NCBI GenBank assembly: GCA_905216095.1
Contig: CAJMSQ010000033.1
Coordinates: 1-20,513 of the forward strand
Length of the DNA: 20,513 nt
Reading direction: 5' to 3'
Source: an uncultured bacterium
GTDB lineage: Bacteria > Bacteroidota > Bacteroidia > Bacteroidales > Bacteroidaceae
This document shows, one piece after another, positions 13,297-20,513 of this stretch. Made by a program: the position numbers and the translations under genes. The number at the start of each line of letters is the position of its first letter. Positions within the stretch are counted from its first letter, which is position 1. A model generated the notes under the pieces. The model was not told the origin of the DNA and did no database searches. It saw only the letters and a program-made list of their open reading frames with translations.

Positions 13297-15153
13297 ATGA
13301 AAAAACGTATGATTGCGAAATGGCCGGCAAGCGGGTTGTGCATACTTGCACTCGGCCTGGCAACCACAGGTTGCGTAGACGACAGCTACGACATGAGCAA
13401 GGACATCGACATGACGATGGGCATAGGTGCCGACGGCCTGCAACTGAAAGTCGGCACGACGGAAGAAATCGGGCTGGGCAAGCTCCTGGACTTCGAGAAC
13501 GAGGACCTGCTGGGCACGACGACAGACAATCTCTTCTATCTGACGCAATCGGGCTCGTCGGACTTCGACATCAATGTGGACCCCGTGAAGGTCAAGATTA
13601 ACGAAGCCACGCTGACACCTGAATTCAACGTGGTGAACTGGCCGATAGCCATGACGGTGCCGGCAGGGGAAATCGGGGTAGACCCGGGTACGACGGCCTC
13701 CGACGTGTTCGACTTCAAGGTAGACGACATCGGGCAGGACGTGAAAAGCGTCAAGCACATCACACCTGCGGCGGCATCGAGCCATTTCACCATGCGTCTC
13801 GAAATTACCGGTACGCACCGCAACCATGTCCGCTTCGAAAGCGTCAGGAACCTGAAGATAGAATTTCCTGACTTCATCAAGAGCAAGGCCTTTGCCGCGG
13901 ACAACAGTTACACCGTGCCCAATAAAGAGAACCTGAGCGGCAATGTCATCAACCTGGGACGGGTGAACATCGACGGATTCGAACTGAAAGGCACGTTAGG
14001 CCAGGAGGTGGAAAACGAATCCTTCAACGTAAGCGACGATGTCCGCATGACAGGCGACTTCGAGCTGGCAGCCGACAGGGCGTTCAACGTCAATGCGGGC
14101 GACGAACTCAACGTCCGGCTTATCATCACCCTGGGCGGAAACGAAGTGGACCGCGACGGCAACGTCATGGTGAACCTGGCCGAAGTGACAGGATGCTTCG
14201 ACCCGGAAATCAAGCCCGAGGTAGACCCCGTTAAGATTGCAGACGAACTGCCCGACTTCCTGACCGACGATGATGTCAAGGTGGACGTGAGCGACGTCAC
14301 GCTGAAATTCAACGTAGACATGAGCGAAATCCCCGCCACGCTCAACATCAACGGCGTGCTCACGAGCAAGGACAAAGCCGAAAGACCGCTTGGCGACGTG
14401 TTCCTGCCCGAAACCGGCAAGACAGCCGAACTTACGAAAGAAACAGAGAACATCCTGTATTTCTACGAAGGCGCCCCCTTCGACGTGGATGCCGACGGCA
14501 ATGAAGTGCTGGCGGCCAACGGCAAGAAATATGAGGTGAACGACCTCACGAGCCTCATCACCGAACTGCCGGACCACGTACAGATAGACCTGGGCGGCGA
14601 CAACATCGCACAGAGCCGCGGCAAAGTGCAGATGAAGCAGAAAGAACTGTTCACCATCCGGCTGGGACACCGCTACAACGCGCACCTCGACTACAACATC
14701 CTTATGCCGTTCAAATTCGGCGGTCGCCTCAACATCGTCTACAACGACACCATCGAGGACATGAACGAGGACCTGCAGGACTATGAGGCCACGGCGCTGG
14801 CCGTGACCGCCAAGGTGGCGAACACTATCCCCCTGCAACTGAACGCCAAACTCACGCCCGCCGACATCAACGGCAACGAAATCAGGGACATCCACGTGGA
14901 ACTGACAAAGAACACCGTGGCAGCCGCCACCGAGTTCGACCCCGCCCGTAACGGATATGCGGAAAAGGAAAGCGAACTGGAGTTCAACATCACGCTGGAC
15001 GACCCCAAGGCGCTCAAGAAACTCGACAAGTTCTTCTTCCAGATAGGAGCGAGCGCCGCAGGTGCCACCGGCGATCTGAAAACCGACCAGTACATCATCG
15101 TGAAGGACATGCGCCTGAAACTGAAAGGACAGATAGTAGGCGACTTCAACTAA
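13297..15153 (+). CDS. Large exported lipoprotein of unknown function
   Basis: A 618-residue protein. The N-terminus MKKRMIAKWPASGLCILALG leads to LATTGC, with Cys26 as the likely lipidated residue, followed by VDDSYD; a Thr at the -3 position is slightly atypical. The mature part is acidic and Asp-rich. It looks all-beta with several sandwich-like blocks, such as FNVNAGDELNVRLIITLGG, VKVDVSDVTLKFNVDMSEIP and LEFNITLDDPKALKKLDKFF. No catalytic motif is visible and I do not recognise a named domain. It is the first gene of a two-gene unit, with 49 bases before the DUF5723-type gene, so the two products may act together at the outer membrane. Confidence 0.82.
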   Translation: MKKRMIAKWPASGLCILALGLATTGCVDDSYDMSKDIDMTMGIGADGLQLKVGTTEEIGLGKLLDFENEDLLGTTTDNLFYLTQSGSSDFDINVDPVKVKINEATLTPEFNVVNWPIAMTVPAGEIGVDPGTTASDVFDFKVDDIGQDVKSVKHITPAAASSHFTMRLEITGTHRNHVRFESVRNLKIEFPDFIKSKAFAADNSYTVPNKENLSGNVINLGRVNIDGFELKGTLGQEVENESFNVSDDVRMTGDFELAADRAFNVNAGDELNVRLIITLGGNEVDRDGNVMVNLAEVTGCFDPEIKPEVDPVKIADELPDFLTDDDVKVDVSDVTLKFNVDMSEIPATLNINGVLTSKDKAERPLGDVFLPETGKTAELTKETENILYFYEGAPFDVDADGNEVLAANGKKYEVNDLTSLITELPDHVQIDLGGDNIAQSRGKVQMKQKELFTIRLGHRYNAHLDYNILMPFKFGGRLNIVYNDTIEDMNEDLQDYEATALAVTAKVANTIPLQLNAKLTPADINGNEIRDIHVELTKNTVAAATEFDPARNGYAEKESELEFNITLDDPKALKKLDKFFFQIGASAAGATGDLKTDQYIIVKDMRLKLKGQIVGDFN

Positions 15154-15202
15154 CCTGAGAACGAGTACATCCACATATACCATTATATACATATACAGCT
15201 AC

Positions 15203-16594
15203 ATGAAACGTATCACTCGCAATATAGTCGCCGCCGGCCTTCTGCTGGCCGCCGCGATGCCGGCCGGAGCACAGGAATTCCGTTCTTCGTATTTCATGGA
15301 GACGAGCAACATGCGCCACCAGCTGAACCCCGCATTACTGGACTCGGCCTACTTCTCCGTACCCCTGTTCGGCAACATCAACATAGGCACGACGGGTAAC
15401 GTAGGCCTCTCCAACTTCGTCTACAAACTGAGCGGAAACCCGCGTTACGACCAGACCACTTTCATGAACCCCGCAGTCAGCGCCGGAGAGTTCCTGGGCA
15501 GCCTGCACGACAAGAACCGTGCGGACATCTACGTGAACTACAACATCGCCTCGGTGGGCTTCAAGGCGTTCGGAGGCATGAACTTGGTGGAAATGAACCT
15601 GCGCTCGAACACCAACCTGTGCCTGCCGCTCGAACTGTTCGAGTTCATGAAGACGACAGGTGCCAAGGAACACTACTCGATGAAGGACCTCGGCGTCCGT
15701 ACCCAGAACTACATGGAGCTGGCATTGGGCCACACGCGCAAAATCACCGACAAACTGACGGCAGGCGCCAAGGTGAAGTTCCTTTTCGGCCTGGCATACG
15801 CCGATTTGACCGTGAACCGGCTCGACCTGACCATGGACGGCGACCATTGGGCCATTGACGGCGACGCGCGCCTCAAGGCTTCCATCCTCAGCAGCGAGCT
15901 TACGCACGACGATGGCAAGGAAAATGCCGACGACGGCCGCCCCCGCGTGGACGGAATTGACAACGTAGGCTTCGGTATGCCGGGCTTCGGTATGGCTTTC
16001 GACTTCGGAGCGACGTACAAGGTCATGGACGGACTGACGGTCAGCGCAAGTGTGACCGACTTGGGCTTCATCAGCTGGGGCAAGACCAAGCAGGCTTCCT
16101 CGCAGGGCCATTGGAATTTCACCGGATTCGAGAACATTTATGCCGGCGGTACGAACACGGGCGACAACAAGCTGGGCGACCAGTTCGAGACGCTGGGTGA
16201 CGACCTCGGCGACATGTTCGCGCTCTACGACGACGGCGAGGGCAGCACGACGCAGGCGCTCGCGGCCACCATCAACCTGGGTGCGGAGTACACCCTGCCC
16301 TACTACGACAAGCTGCGCTTCGGTTTCCTCTACACCAGCCGCATCCACGGCCTCTACTCCTACCACCAGGGGATGCTTTCGGCCAACGTGCGCCCGCTCA
16401 AGTGGGTGGAAGCCACGCTGAACACGGCCGTATCGAGCACGGGATGGACCTTGGGAGCGGCCGCCAGCTTCAAGGCCAAGCATTTCAACTTCTACGTGGG
16501 AACGGACCGCTTCTTCGGCAAGGTGTCCAAGGAGTTCATTCCGCTCAACAACCTGAACGCCAACCTGACCCTCGGCATGACCATTCCGCTCTGA
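15203..16594 (+). CDS. DUF5723-type outer-membrane protein
   Basis: A 463-residue protein with the signal MKRITRNIVAAGLLLAAAMP, cut near AGAQ. The mature start, EFRSSYFMETSNMRHQLNPA, with the following LLDSAYFSVPLFGNINIGTTG and FMNPAVSAGEFL, is typical of the DUF5723 family of Bacteroidales. Members are long beta-barrel-like outer-membrane proteins of unknown role. Later strands such as LAAAINLGAEYTLPYY-like LAATINLGAEYTLPYYDKLR, and the terminal NLTLGMTIPL, fit a barrel. An acidic insert at about 230-250 (HDDGKENADDGRP) is probably a loop. It is cotranscribed with the upstream lipoprotein and followed by a strong terminator. Confidence 0.85.
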   Translation: MKRITRNIVAAGLLLAAAMPAGAQEFRSSYFMETSNMRHQLNPALLDSAYFSVPLFGNINIGTTGNVGLSNFVYKLSGNPRYDQTTFMNPAVSAGEFLGSLHDKNRADIYVNYNIASVGFKAFGGMNLVEMNLRSNTNLCLPLELFEFMKTTGAKEHYSMKDLGVRTQNYMELALGHTRKITDKLTAGAKVKFLFGLAYADLTVNRLDLTMDGDHWAIDGDARLKASILSSELTHDDGKENADDGRPRVDGIDNVGFGMPGFGMAFDFGATYKVMDGLTVSASVTDLGFISWGKTKQASSQGHWNFTGFENIYAGGTNTGDNKLGDQFETLGDDLGDMFALYDDGEGSTTQALAATINLGAEYTLPYYDKLRFGFLYTSRIHGLYSYHQGMLSANVRPLKWVEATLNTAVSSTGWTLGAAASFKAKHFNFYVGTDRFFGKVSKEFIPLNNLNANLTLGMTIPL

Positions 16595-16632
16595 CCGCGG
16601 AAGATGCCGTAACAGGCCGTAACATACAACGA

Positions 16633-16674
16633 AAAGCCGTCCCCGCACACCACGCCGCGGGGACGGCTTTCCTT
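16633..16674 (+). terminator. Terminator of the 13297-16594 pair
   Basis: AAAGCCGTCCCCGC (16633-16646) pairs with GCGGGGACGGCTTT (16657-16670), a 14-base perfect stem followed by CCTTTTCC. Confidence 0.88.
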
Positions 16675-16740
16675 TTCCGGCAGGCAGACAGCGTCGGCCG
16701 ACGGCCATTCCCGATTTGCCCGCACCGAATTTAACATTTC

Positions 16741-16771
16741 TTGCTTTTCGGCGAAAAATGTTGTATATTTG
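16741..16771 (+). promoter_or_regulatory. Consensus promoter within R2
   Basis: TTGC (16741-16744), a 19-base spacer, then TATATTTG (16764-16771), an exact -7 match. The corresponding promoter in R1 has the same -7 box. Confidence 0.72.
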
Positions 16772-16787
16772 CATTGCAGAAATGCGG

Positions 16788-16813
16788 AGGACGGCTTGAA
16801 ACCGTCCTTTTTT
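16788..16813 (+). terminator. Intrinsic terminator-like hairpin after the R2 promoter
   Basis: AGGACGG (16788-16794) pairs with CCGTCCT (16802-16808) around CTTGAAA, followed by six T (16808-16813). It begins about 17 bases past the -7 box, so a transcript from the R2 promoter would be only about 35 bases if it stops here. Confidence 0.7.
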
Positions 16814-17040
16814 CGTGCCCGCAGGCCCGTTGCAGGGAAAACTGTCCCTATTATAGGAGAAACTACAAGCCATGTAGTCGGAACTACATGGCTTGTGGTT
16901 TTGTCCGGCCCTGCATGTAGCCTTTCATACATGGCATGTAGGCGGTCCGGAAAAGTGCAGAAAGGTTAAAAATGTTAATGTCGGAGGTGGACAAAAGGCT
17001 GTCTCAACCCCGTAGGCGCACAAGAGCCGCTGCGCGGCCC

Positions 17041-17250
17041 GCATGGCGTTGCACGGACACGGGGACGGACGGGCGCAAAGCCGAAAAAAAATGGAAAGAC
17101 ACAGCCGAGACCGTGACTTTCCACTCCCAAATATCAAACAATGTAGAGGATATTACTTCCTTTGTCTGTTTGGCGAGGCAAAATCCCCCTTAATTAAGAC
17201 CCTCCGGGGGACCTTGCAACGCCCCTGCCGCATGTCGGCAGGTTTATGCC
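17041..17250. other. Intergenic stretch between R2 and the small peptide gene
   Basis: No gene seen. CCTGCCG (17224-17230) and CGGCAGG (17236-17242) form a hairpin eight bases past the small gene's stop but without a T-run. CCCCC and GGGGG near 17185-17210 could pair, and on the minus strand are followed by ATTTT, a weak terminator candidate. TTAATTAA lies between them. Confidence 0.35.
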
Positions 17251-17439
17251 TTATTCGTCGGCGCTCCAGTAGTCGGAAGAGCCGAACATGCCGCCGTCTT
17301 TCTTGTTGGTCCAGCCGCTGTTCTCGACGCTGCCGTTACGGTCGTCCTTGTTGATGGCTACCTCGTCAATCGAGTTGGCCAGCATGGATTCGGTAAAGAG
17401 GTTGATTTCCTCGATACGGGGTTGAATGTATTTCTTCAT
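17251..17439 (-). CDS. Small 62-residue peptide with conserved-looking N-terminus
   Basis: It begins MKKYIQPRIEEINLFTESML and continues ANSIDEVAINKDD, then a Gly/Asn/Ser/Asp-rich tail ending DYWSADE. There is no signal peptide or membrane segment. The opening pattern, Lys-Tyr-x-x-Pro-x-Ile-Glu with Met-Leu-Ala-x-Ser about 20 residues in, resembles many short unannotated Bacteroidales proteins I have seen. I know of no assigned function, and precursor peptide or secreted small protein are both guesses. It lies 123 bases downstream of the large secreted-protein gene on the same strand, with a hairpin between them, and may be cotranscribed. Its compact start and polar tail argue for a real gene. 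Confidence 0.7.
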   Translation of the reverse strand: MKKYIQPRIEEINLFTESMLANSIDEVAINKDDRNGSVENSGWTNKKDGGMFGSSDYWSADE

Positions 17440-17491
17440 TTCGGATATGTTTCTTTTAGTGGAACACGGGTTCCGGTATGTTTCGGGTAAA

Positions 17492-17528
17492 CCGGCAGCG
17501 CGGGACGCAACGCCGCACGCGCTGCCGG
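17492..17528 (-). other. Hairpin between the large secreted-protein gene and the peptide gene
   Basis: CCGGCAGCGCG (17492-17502) pairs perfectly with CGCGCTGCCGG (17518-17528) around a 15-base loop. No T-run follows on the minus strand, so it may partly stop, process or protect the transcript rather than act as a full terminator. A second small pairing, GGAAC/GTTCC, is at 17461-17474. Confidence 0.6.
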
Positions 17529-17562
17529 ATTACATGGATTTGTTCTCGGGAGAGGTCCGCCT

Positions 17563-20499
17563 TTAGAGGATGACCTTCTTGCCGTTCACGATGTACAGGC
17601 CCTTGGAGAGCTTGTTCACGCGGCGGCCCTGCAGGTCGTAGATCACGGTGCCCTTGTTGCTGTCGGCCTTCACGCCGTCGATGCCGTTGGCCACGCCGCC
17701 GAAGTTGAACTTCAGGCCGTTGGCGGGATTCACACCGTCAAGTTCGCTTACGGGGATGTAGGCGCTGTTGCTGCGGAGACCGGTGGAGCCGGTGGCAGGC
17801 AGGTAGAAACCTACTTTGGAGCTGCTTCCACCGATACCCAACACGAGCACATTGTCTGCCGTAATGTCGGCATCGAAAGCCTGAGCCATGTTCACACCCT
17901 GCAGGATGGCACCTGCCTGTGCCGTCTCGGTGACTTCGGGAAGGATATTCACTTTTGCGGTTTCGTCTCCGTCAATAAGGATCATGGCCGTGCCGGCAGG
18001 GATTACGCCGGTGGCTTCCGCCAGGTTCAGCATGCCGTTCTCTTTGTCGATGCCCTCTACTGTGTAGGCCTTCACGGTTTCTTCTGCGTCGATGCTGACG
18101 GCGAAGGGGAAGTGGGCCGTAGCGTAATACTTTTCGTCACCGCCGTTGTGGAGAGTGATGTTAAGGCTGGTAACGGGGATGCCGTACCAAGTGTCGCGGC
18201 TGTTCTTGGTGTGTGCACCACCATCTCCTCTACGAGACAGGTTTCCACTATTATCGCAAGAGATAGGCATCGCCTTGGCCTGCTGGCCTGTACCATTGTA
18301 CTGTTCATTTTTGATGAAGTGCTGACCGGCACCCAGGTTTACGAAATAGAATGTCGTTCCTGTTTCGTTCATTGCGATAGAAGAAAGTTCATTCCGGTTT
18401 TCAGCGAGAAGTTTCTTTCCACTATTGACGTGAGTAACCTTGCGACCGATGGTCTTGCTGACACCTATATCTTCACTTCCGCCGGTGTAGCCCTTGTCTT
18501 CAGGATCAGCGGCTTTGATAGTCCAAAGGGCGTTGGCATTGAAATACGTCATTTCATCGTTTGCACTTCCGAGACCGTATGTAGCCGCAATAGTAGTTGC
18601 TGTTGTCCCGTTTTTAGTATCGAGAACATACGTGCTCTGACCGGCAGGAGTGTAGTTACGCAAGTAATAATATTTGCTTTCGTCAAACTGGACAACGCCT
18701 TCTGCAGGCAGTTCCTTTATTCTACCAATAGCCTGCTTGTAGTCAGCCACAGTTTCGCCGGTGATTAGCGCACGTGCCTCTGCGGTAAGGCTGTGTACAG
18801 CATTGTAAGGAGCATTGAGGGCGCGGTCTTTCAGCAAATTGTATGTATCCAGTTCGGAAGTGAACTTGATGTTGGAACCACCATCACCTTTACCATCGCT
18901 CCATGTAGTCATAAAACCTGCACCCTGGAAGTTATTGATGTACTGACTGGTGCCATTTGCTTTAATTGTATAGTATTGTACGGTTTGACCATTCTCCTGT
19001 TTAGTCTGACCATTCTCTATAATCCACTCATCGGTAATATAGGAGCCCTGTGCCGCAGCCAACAGCAGTGGATTGTTGCGGTCGTTTTGTGTAGTAAGAT
19101 ACAAAGTTCCTGCATCTTTACCGGCACCTTTGTTTACAATCTTGACTTTATCAGTCAGCGGGTTCGCGCATACAAAGCCCCAGAACTTTCTATTGTTCAA
19201 TTTGGCAAAAGTTGCCCTGTCGATAGAGGGATACTTATATTTACCTTCATAATAACAAGCGGGATCATATACGTGCATACGTCCTTGCAGAGTGAAGAAA
19301 GACACCCACTTGTTGCCCGTATTCAATCCTTCAAAGCTTGTGGCAAAAGGAATATTCTCAGTACAATCGACTGTGACCGTCTGGTTTTCTCTATCCTCTA
19401 CATTTACAACCGTGTTGGTATAGTTCAGCAAATTGTTTGCTTCGAAATAAGAACTGATATCAAGGTTATTGCCAACGGGCAATGTCATTACAGTTGAATA
19501 AGGACCGGCCTGAACAGTAACATTGACATATTTAGTTGTTCCAGCCATAAGTCTGAAGTCCAAAGCTTCTCTGGAAGGGGCATTAGCCCAGACTTCTTTT
19601 CCTTCCTCCGTATGGGCGTTATTACCAATAAACGAAGCATCACCTGTCATTACAGGGTTTTTCAGCCGACAATAAACTTCGCCGATCTCGTCATTATATA
19701 TAGTTTGCAAAATCCAGGCAGTAGAGGTCGTCTCGTCAGTGCTTTGAACAGCATGGGAGCCGGAACCGTTCAAGTATATAGGATTATCTCCTGTTGTTGA
19801 AATCTTCCAATTCCCATCTGCTGCTGTAAACTTGCACATTTCCGGAGTGGAAGTAAGGGTAACCATATTGATACCAGCATAATTCTTCAACTTAGTGAGA
19901 CTTAAATACATATTATGGGTCTTATCGAATATGTAGTAATCATGTCCATCCATGGGAGCCGATGTAAGCAGCCAGCCGCTACCAAGATCTGTGTGAGCAT
20001 CCTGATTATGAAAGCCGACGGAAGTTTGACCTTGTATCATACCACCACGCCAGTTCATATACTGGCCGGATACAACAGCTCCCGCTGCGTTATACGGATG
20101 CAACTCATAACTTTTATATGTTCTGTTCTTTGTCGTATTAGAAGTAAGTTTCCACGGCTTTGCATTATCTTGGGAAGTAAAGGAAACCTTATTTTGACCT
20201 ACACCAATATTGGTATTGTCATAAGACAGCCACTTGTTGTCACCGGTAGCATCAACACTCATAATCGTATAAGTGTCGTCCTTGCCATCAACAGCAAAGA
20301 ATGCAAATCGTCCAAGGGCTTGACCGGAAATCTCGGTAGGAGCAGTATTTGCATCCATTCCCTTTTGATTACAGTTTGTAAGGTAATACACAAACTCCGG
20401 CGAGTCCACAGACGTAGATGGCTGCAGCGTCACCGATTGTGCCCATGCCCCTACCGCCGTCAGCAGAAGGGCGAGAAAAGAAAAGGTAATTTTTCTCAT
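17563..20499 (-). CDS. Large secreted protein with T9SS-like C-terminal tail
   Basis: A 978-residue protein. The signal peptide is MRKITFSFLALLLTAVGAWA, cut before Q21. The ATG at 20499 is preferred to a GTG two codons earlier. The body is Asn/Thr/Gly-rich and predicted mostly beta. YYL-[TR]-N blocks recur near residues 38-42 and 605, and there are scattered Trp-x-Ile segments, hinting at trefoil- or lectin-like repeats; no catalytic motif is visible. The last 30 residues contain VIYDLQGRRVNKLSKGLYIV and NGKKVIL, the pattern of the type A sorting domain (TIGR04183-like). This suggests surface display or export. The codons for the C-terminal quarter (17563 to about 18240) are GC-rich like the neighbours. 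The rest is much more AT-rich, which suggests a mosaic gene. Confidence 0.85.
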   Translation of the reverse strand: MRKITFSFLALLLTAVGAWAQSVTLQPSTSVDSPEFVYYLTNCNQKGMDANTAPTEISGQALGRFAFFAVDGKDDTYTIMSVDATGDNKWLSYDNTNIGVGQNKVSFTSQDNAKPWKLTSNTTKNRTYKSYELHPYNAAGAVVSGQYMNWRGGMIQGQTSVGFHNQDAHTDLGSGWLLTSAPMDGHDYYIFDKTHNMYLSLTKLKNYAGINMVTLTSTPEMCKFTAADGNWKISTTGDNPIYLNGSGSHAVQSTDETTSTAWILQTIYNDEIGEVYCRLKNPVMTGDASFIGNNAHTEEGKEVWANAPSREALDFRLMAGTTKYVNVTVQAGPYSTVMTLPVGNNLDISSYFEANNLLNYTNTVVNVEDRENQTVTVDCTENIPFATSFEGLNTGNKWVSFFTLQGRMHVYDPACYYEGKYKYPSIDRATFAKLNNRKFWGFVCANPLTDKVKIVNKGAGKDAGTLYLTTQNDRNNPLLLAAAQGSYITDEWIIENGQTKQENGQTVQYYTIKANGTSQYINNFQGAGFMTTWSDGKGDGGSNIKFTSELDTYNLLKDRALNAPYNAVHSLTAEARALITGETVADYKQAIGRIKELPAEGVVQFDESKYYYLRNYTPAGQSTYVLDTKNGTTATTIAATYGLGSANDEMTYFNANALWTIKAADPEDKGYTGGSEDIGVSKTIGRKVTHVNSGKKLLAENRNELSSIAMNETGTTFYFVNLGAGQHFIKNEQYNGTGQQAKAMPISCDNSGNLSRRGDGGAHTKNSRDTWYGIPVTSLNITLHNGGDEKYYATAHFPFAVSIDAEETVKAYTVEGIDKENGMLNLAEATGVIPAGTAMILIDGDETAKVNILPEVTETAQAGAILQGVNMAQAFDADITADNVLVLGIGGSSSKVGFYLPATGSTGLRSNSAYIPVSELDGVNPANGLKFNFGGVANGIDGVKADSNKGTVIYDLQGRRVNKLSKGLYIVNGKKVIL

Positions 20500-20513
20500 T
20501 GTCACTTGTTTTT

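Larger units (their letters stand above)
16718..17040 (+). repeat. Dispersed structured repeat, copy R2
   Basis: This element is 323 bases long and lines up with the reverse strand of 12647-12970. It holds, in order, a promoter, a terminator-like hairpin, AAACTGTCCCTAT (16839-16851), and an 18-bp hairpin. In that hairpin 16861-16878 pairs with 16883-16900 around CGGA with one G-U pair. After it come two GCATGTAG copies between GTCCGG direct repeats, then GGTTAAAAATGTTAATGTC and a GCGCGGCCC edge. It lies between the stop at 16594 and the small gene at 17251. Confidence 0.8.

Noticed and set aside
15335..16873. Minus-strand open frame of over 500 codons opposite the DUF5723 gene
   Set aside because: It runs through a terminator and into R2, and its translation has no domain. 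The plus-strand gene has a signal peptide and family pattern.
12600..17060. R1 and R2 as insertion sequences or CRISPR-like arrays
   Set aside because: There is no transposase frame, no clear target-site duplication, and no regular spacer pattern; only two diverged copies are present.
20503..20505. GTG start two codons before the ATG of the large secreted protein
   Set aside because: The ATG at 20499 gives a complete signal peptide beginning MRKITFSF, and GTG starts are less usual here.

Overview
The window comes from a Bacteroidales bacterium, probably of gut origin and on the GC-rich side for that order. This rests on promoters of the TTTG / TAnnTTTG type, few Shine-Dalgarno sites, many small outer-membrane beta-barrels ending in Phe, lipoproteins with short lipoboxes, a GH3-family acyl-adenylating protein linked to pdxB, a DUF5723-type protein, and a large secreted protein with a T9SS-like tail. 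I cannot name genus or species. There are no tRNA or rRNA genes, CRISPR arrays, transposases or phage genes. The closest thing to accessory DNA is a family of non-coding repeats.

Layout. Positions 1-713 (minus) hold the N-terminal part of an AAA-ATPase-like protein cut by the window edge. Positions 1051-2492 (minus) hold two coupled genes: a small lipoprotein, and a longer protein that joins a related lipoprotein domain to an outer-membrane barrel. Positions 2805-3044 (minus) hold a small XRE-type DNA-binding protein with an apparently long, structured leader. Positions 3622-4158 (minus) hold a small barrel protein. Positions 4325-10265 (minus) look like one operon, in transcription order: GH3 family protein, Ig-like lipoprotein, DUF3108 protein, pdxB (vitamin B6 synthesis), and a second XRE protein related to the first. 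On the plus strand follow two envelope proteins (10709-11287, 11569-12507) and a two-gene unit of a large lipoprotein and a DUF5723-type protein (13297-16594). At the right end, on the minus strand, are a 978-residue secreted protein (17563-20499) and, downstream of it, a 62-residue peptide (17251-17439).

The most unusual content is non-coding. Two related elements of about 323 bp (12647-12970 and 16718-17040) lie in opposite orientation on either side of the 13.3-16.6 kb gene pair. Each has a near-consensus Bacteroidetes promoter followed at once by a hairpin. The hairpin sequence differs between copies while its ability to pair is kept. Next comes a block of CATGTAG hairpins and an AAACTATCCCTAT motif. 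The same 13-mer builds a perfect 28-bp inverted repeat at 876-940. This looks like a dispersed, transcribed, structured repeat family and is my leading candidate for something undescribed. Other cis elements worth attention are a possible Shine-Dalgarno-sequestering hairpin before the lipoprotein pair, a 115-bp imperfect inverted repeat in the first XRE leader, a 32-bp operator-like palindrome at 10589-10620, and a hairpin with flanking direct repeats in the leader of the 13297 gene.

Most of the genes encode cell-envelope proteins. Only pdxB has a firm metabolic role.
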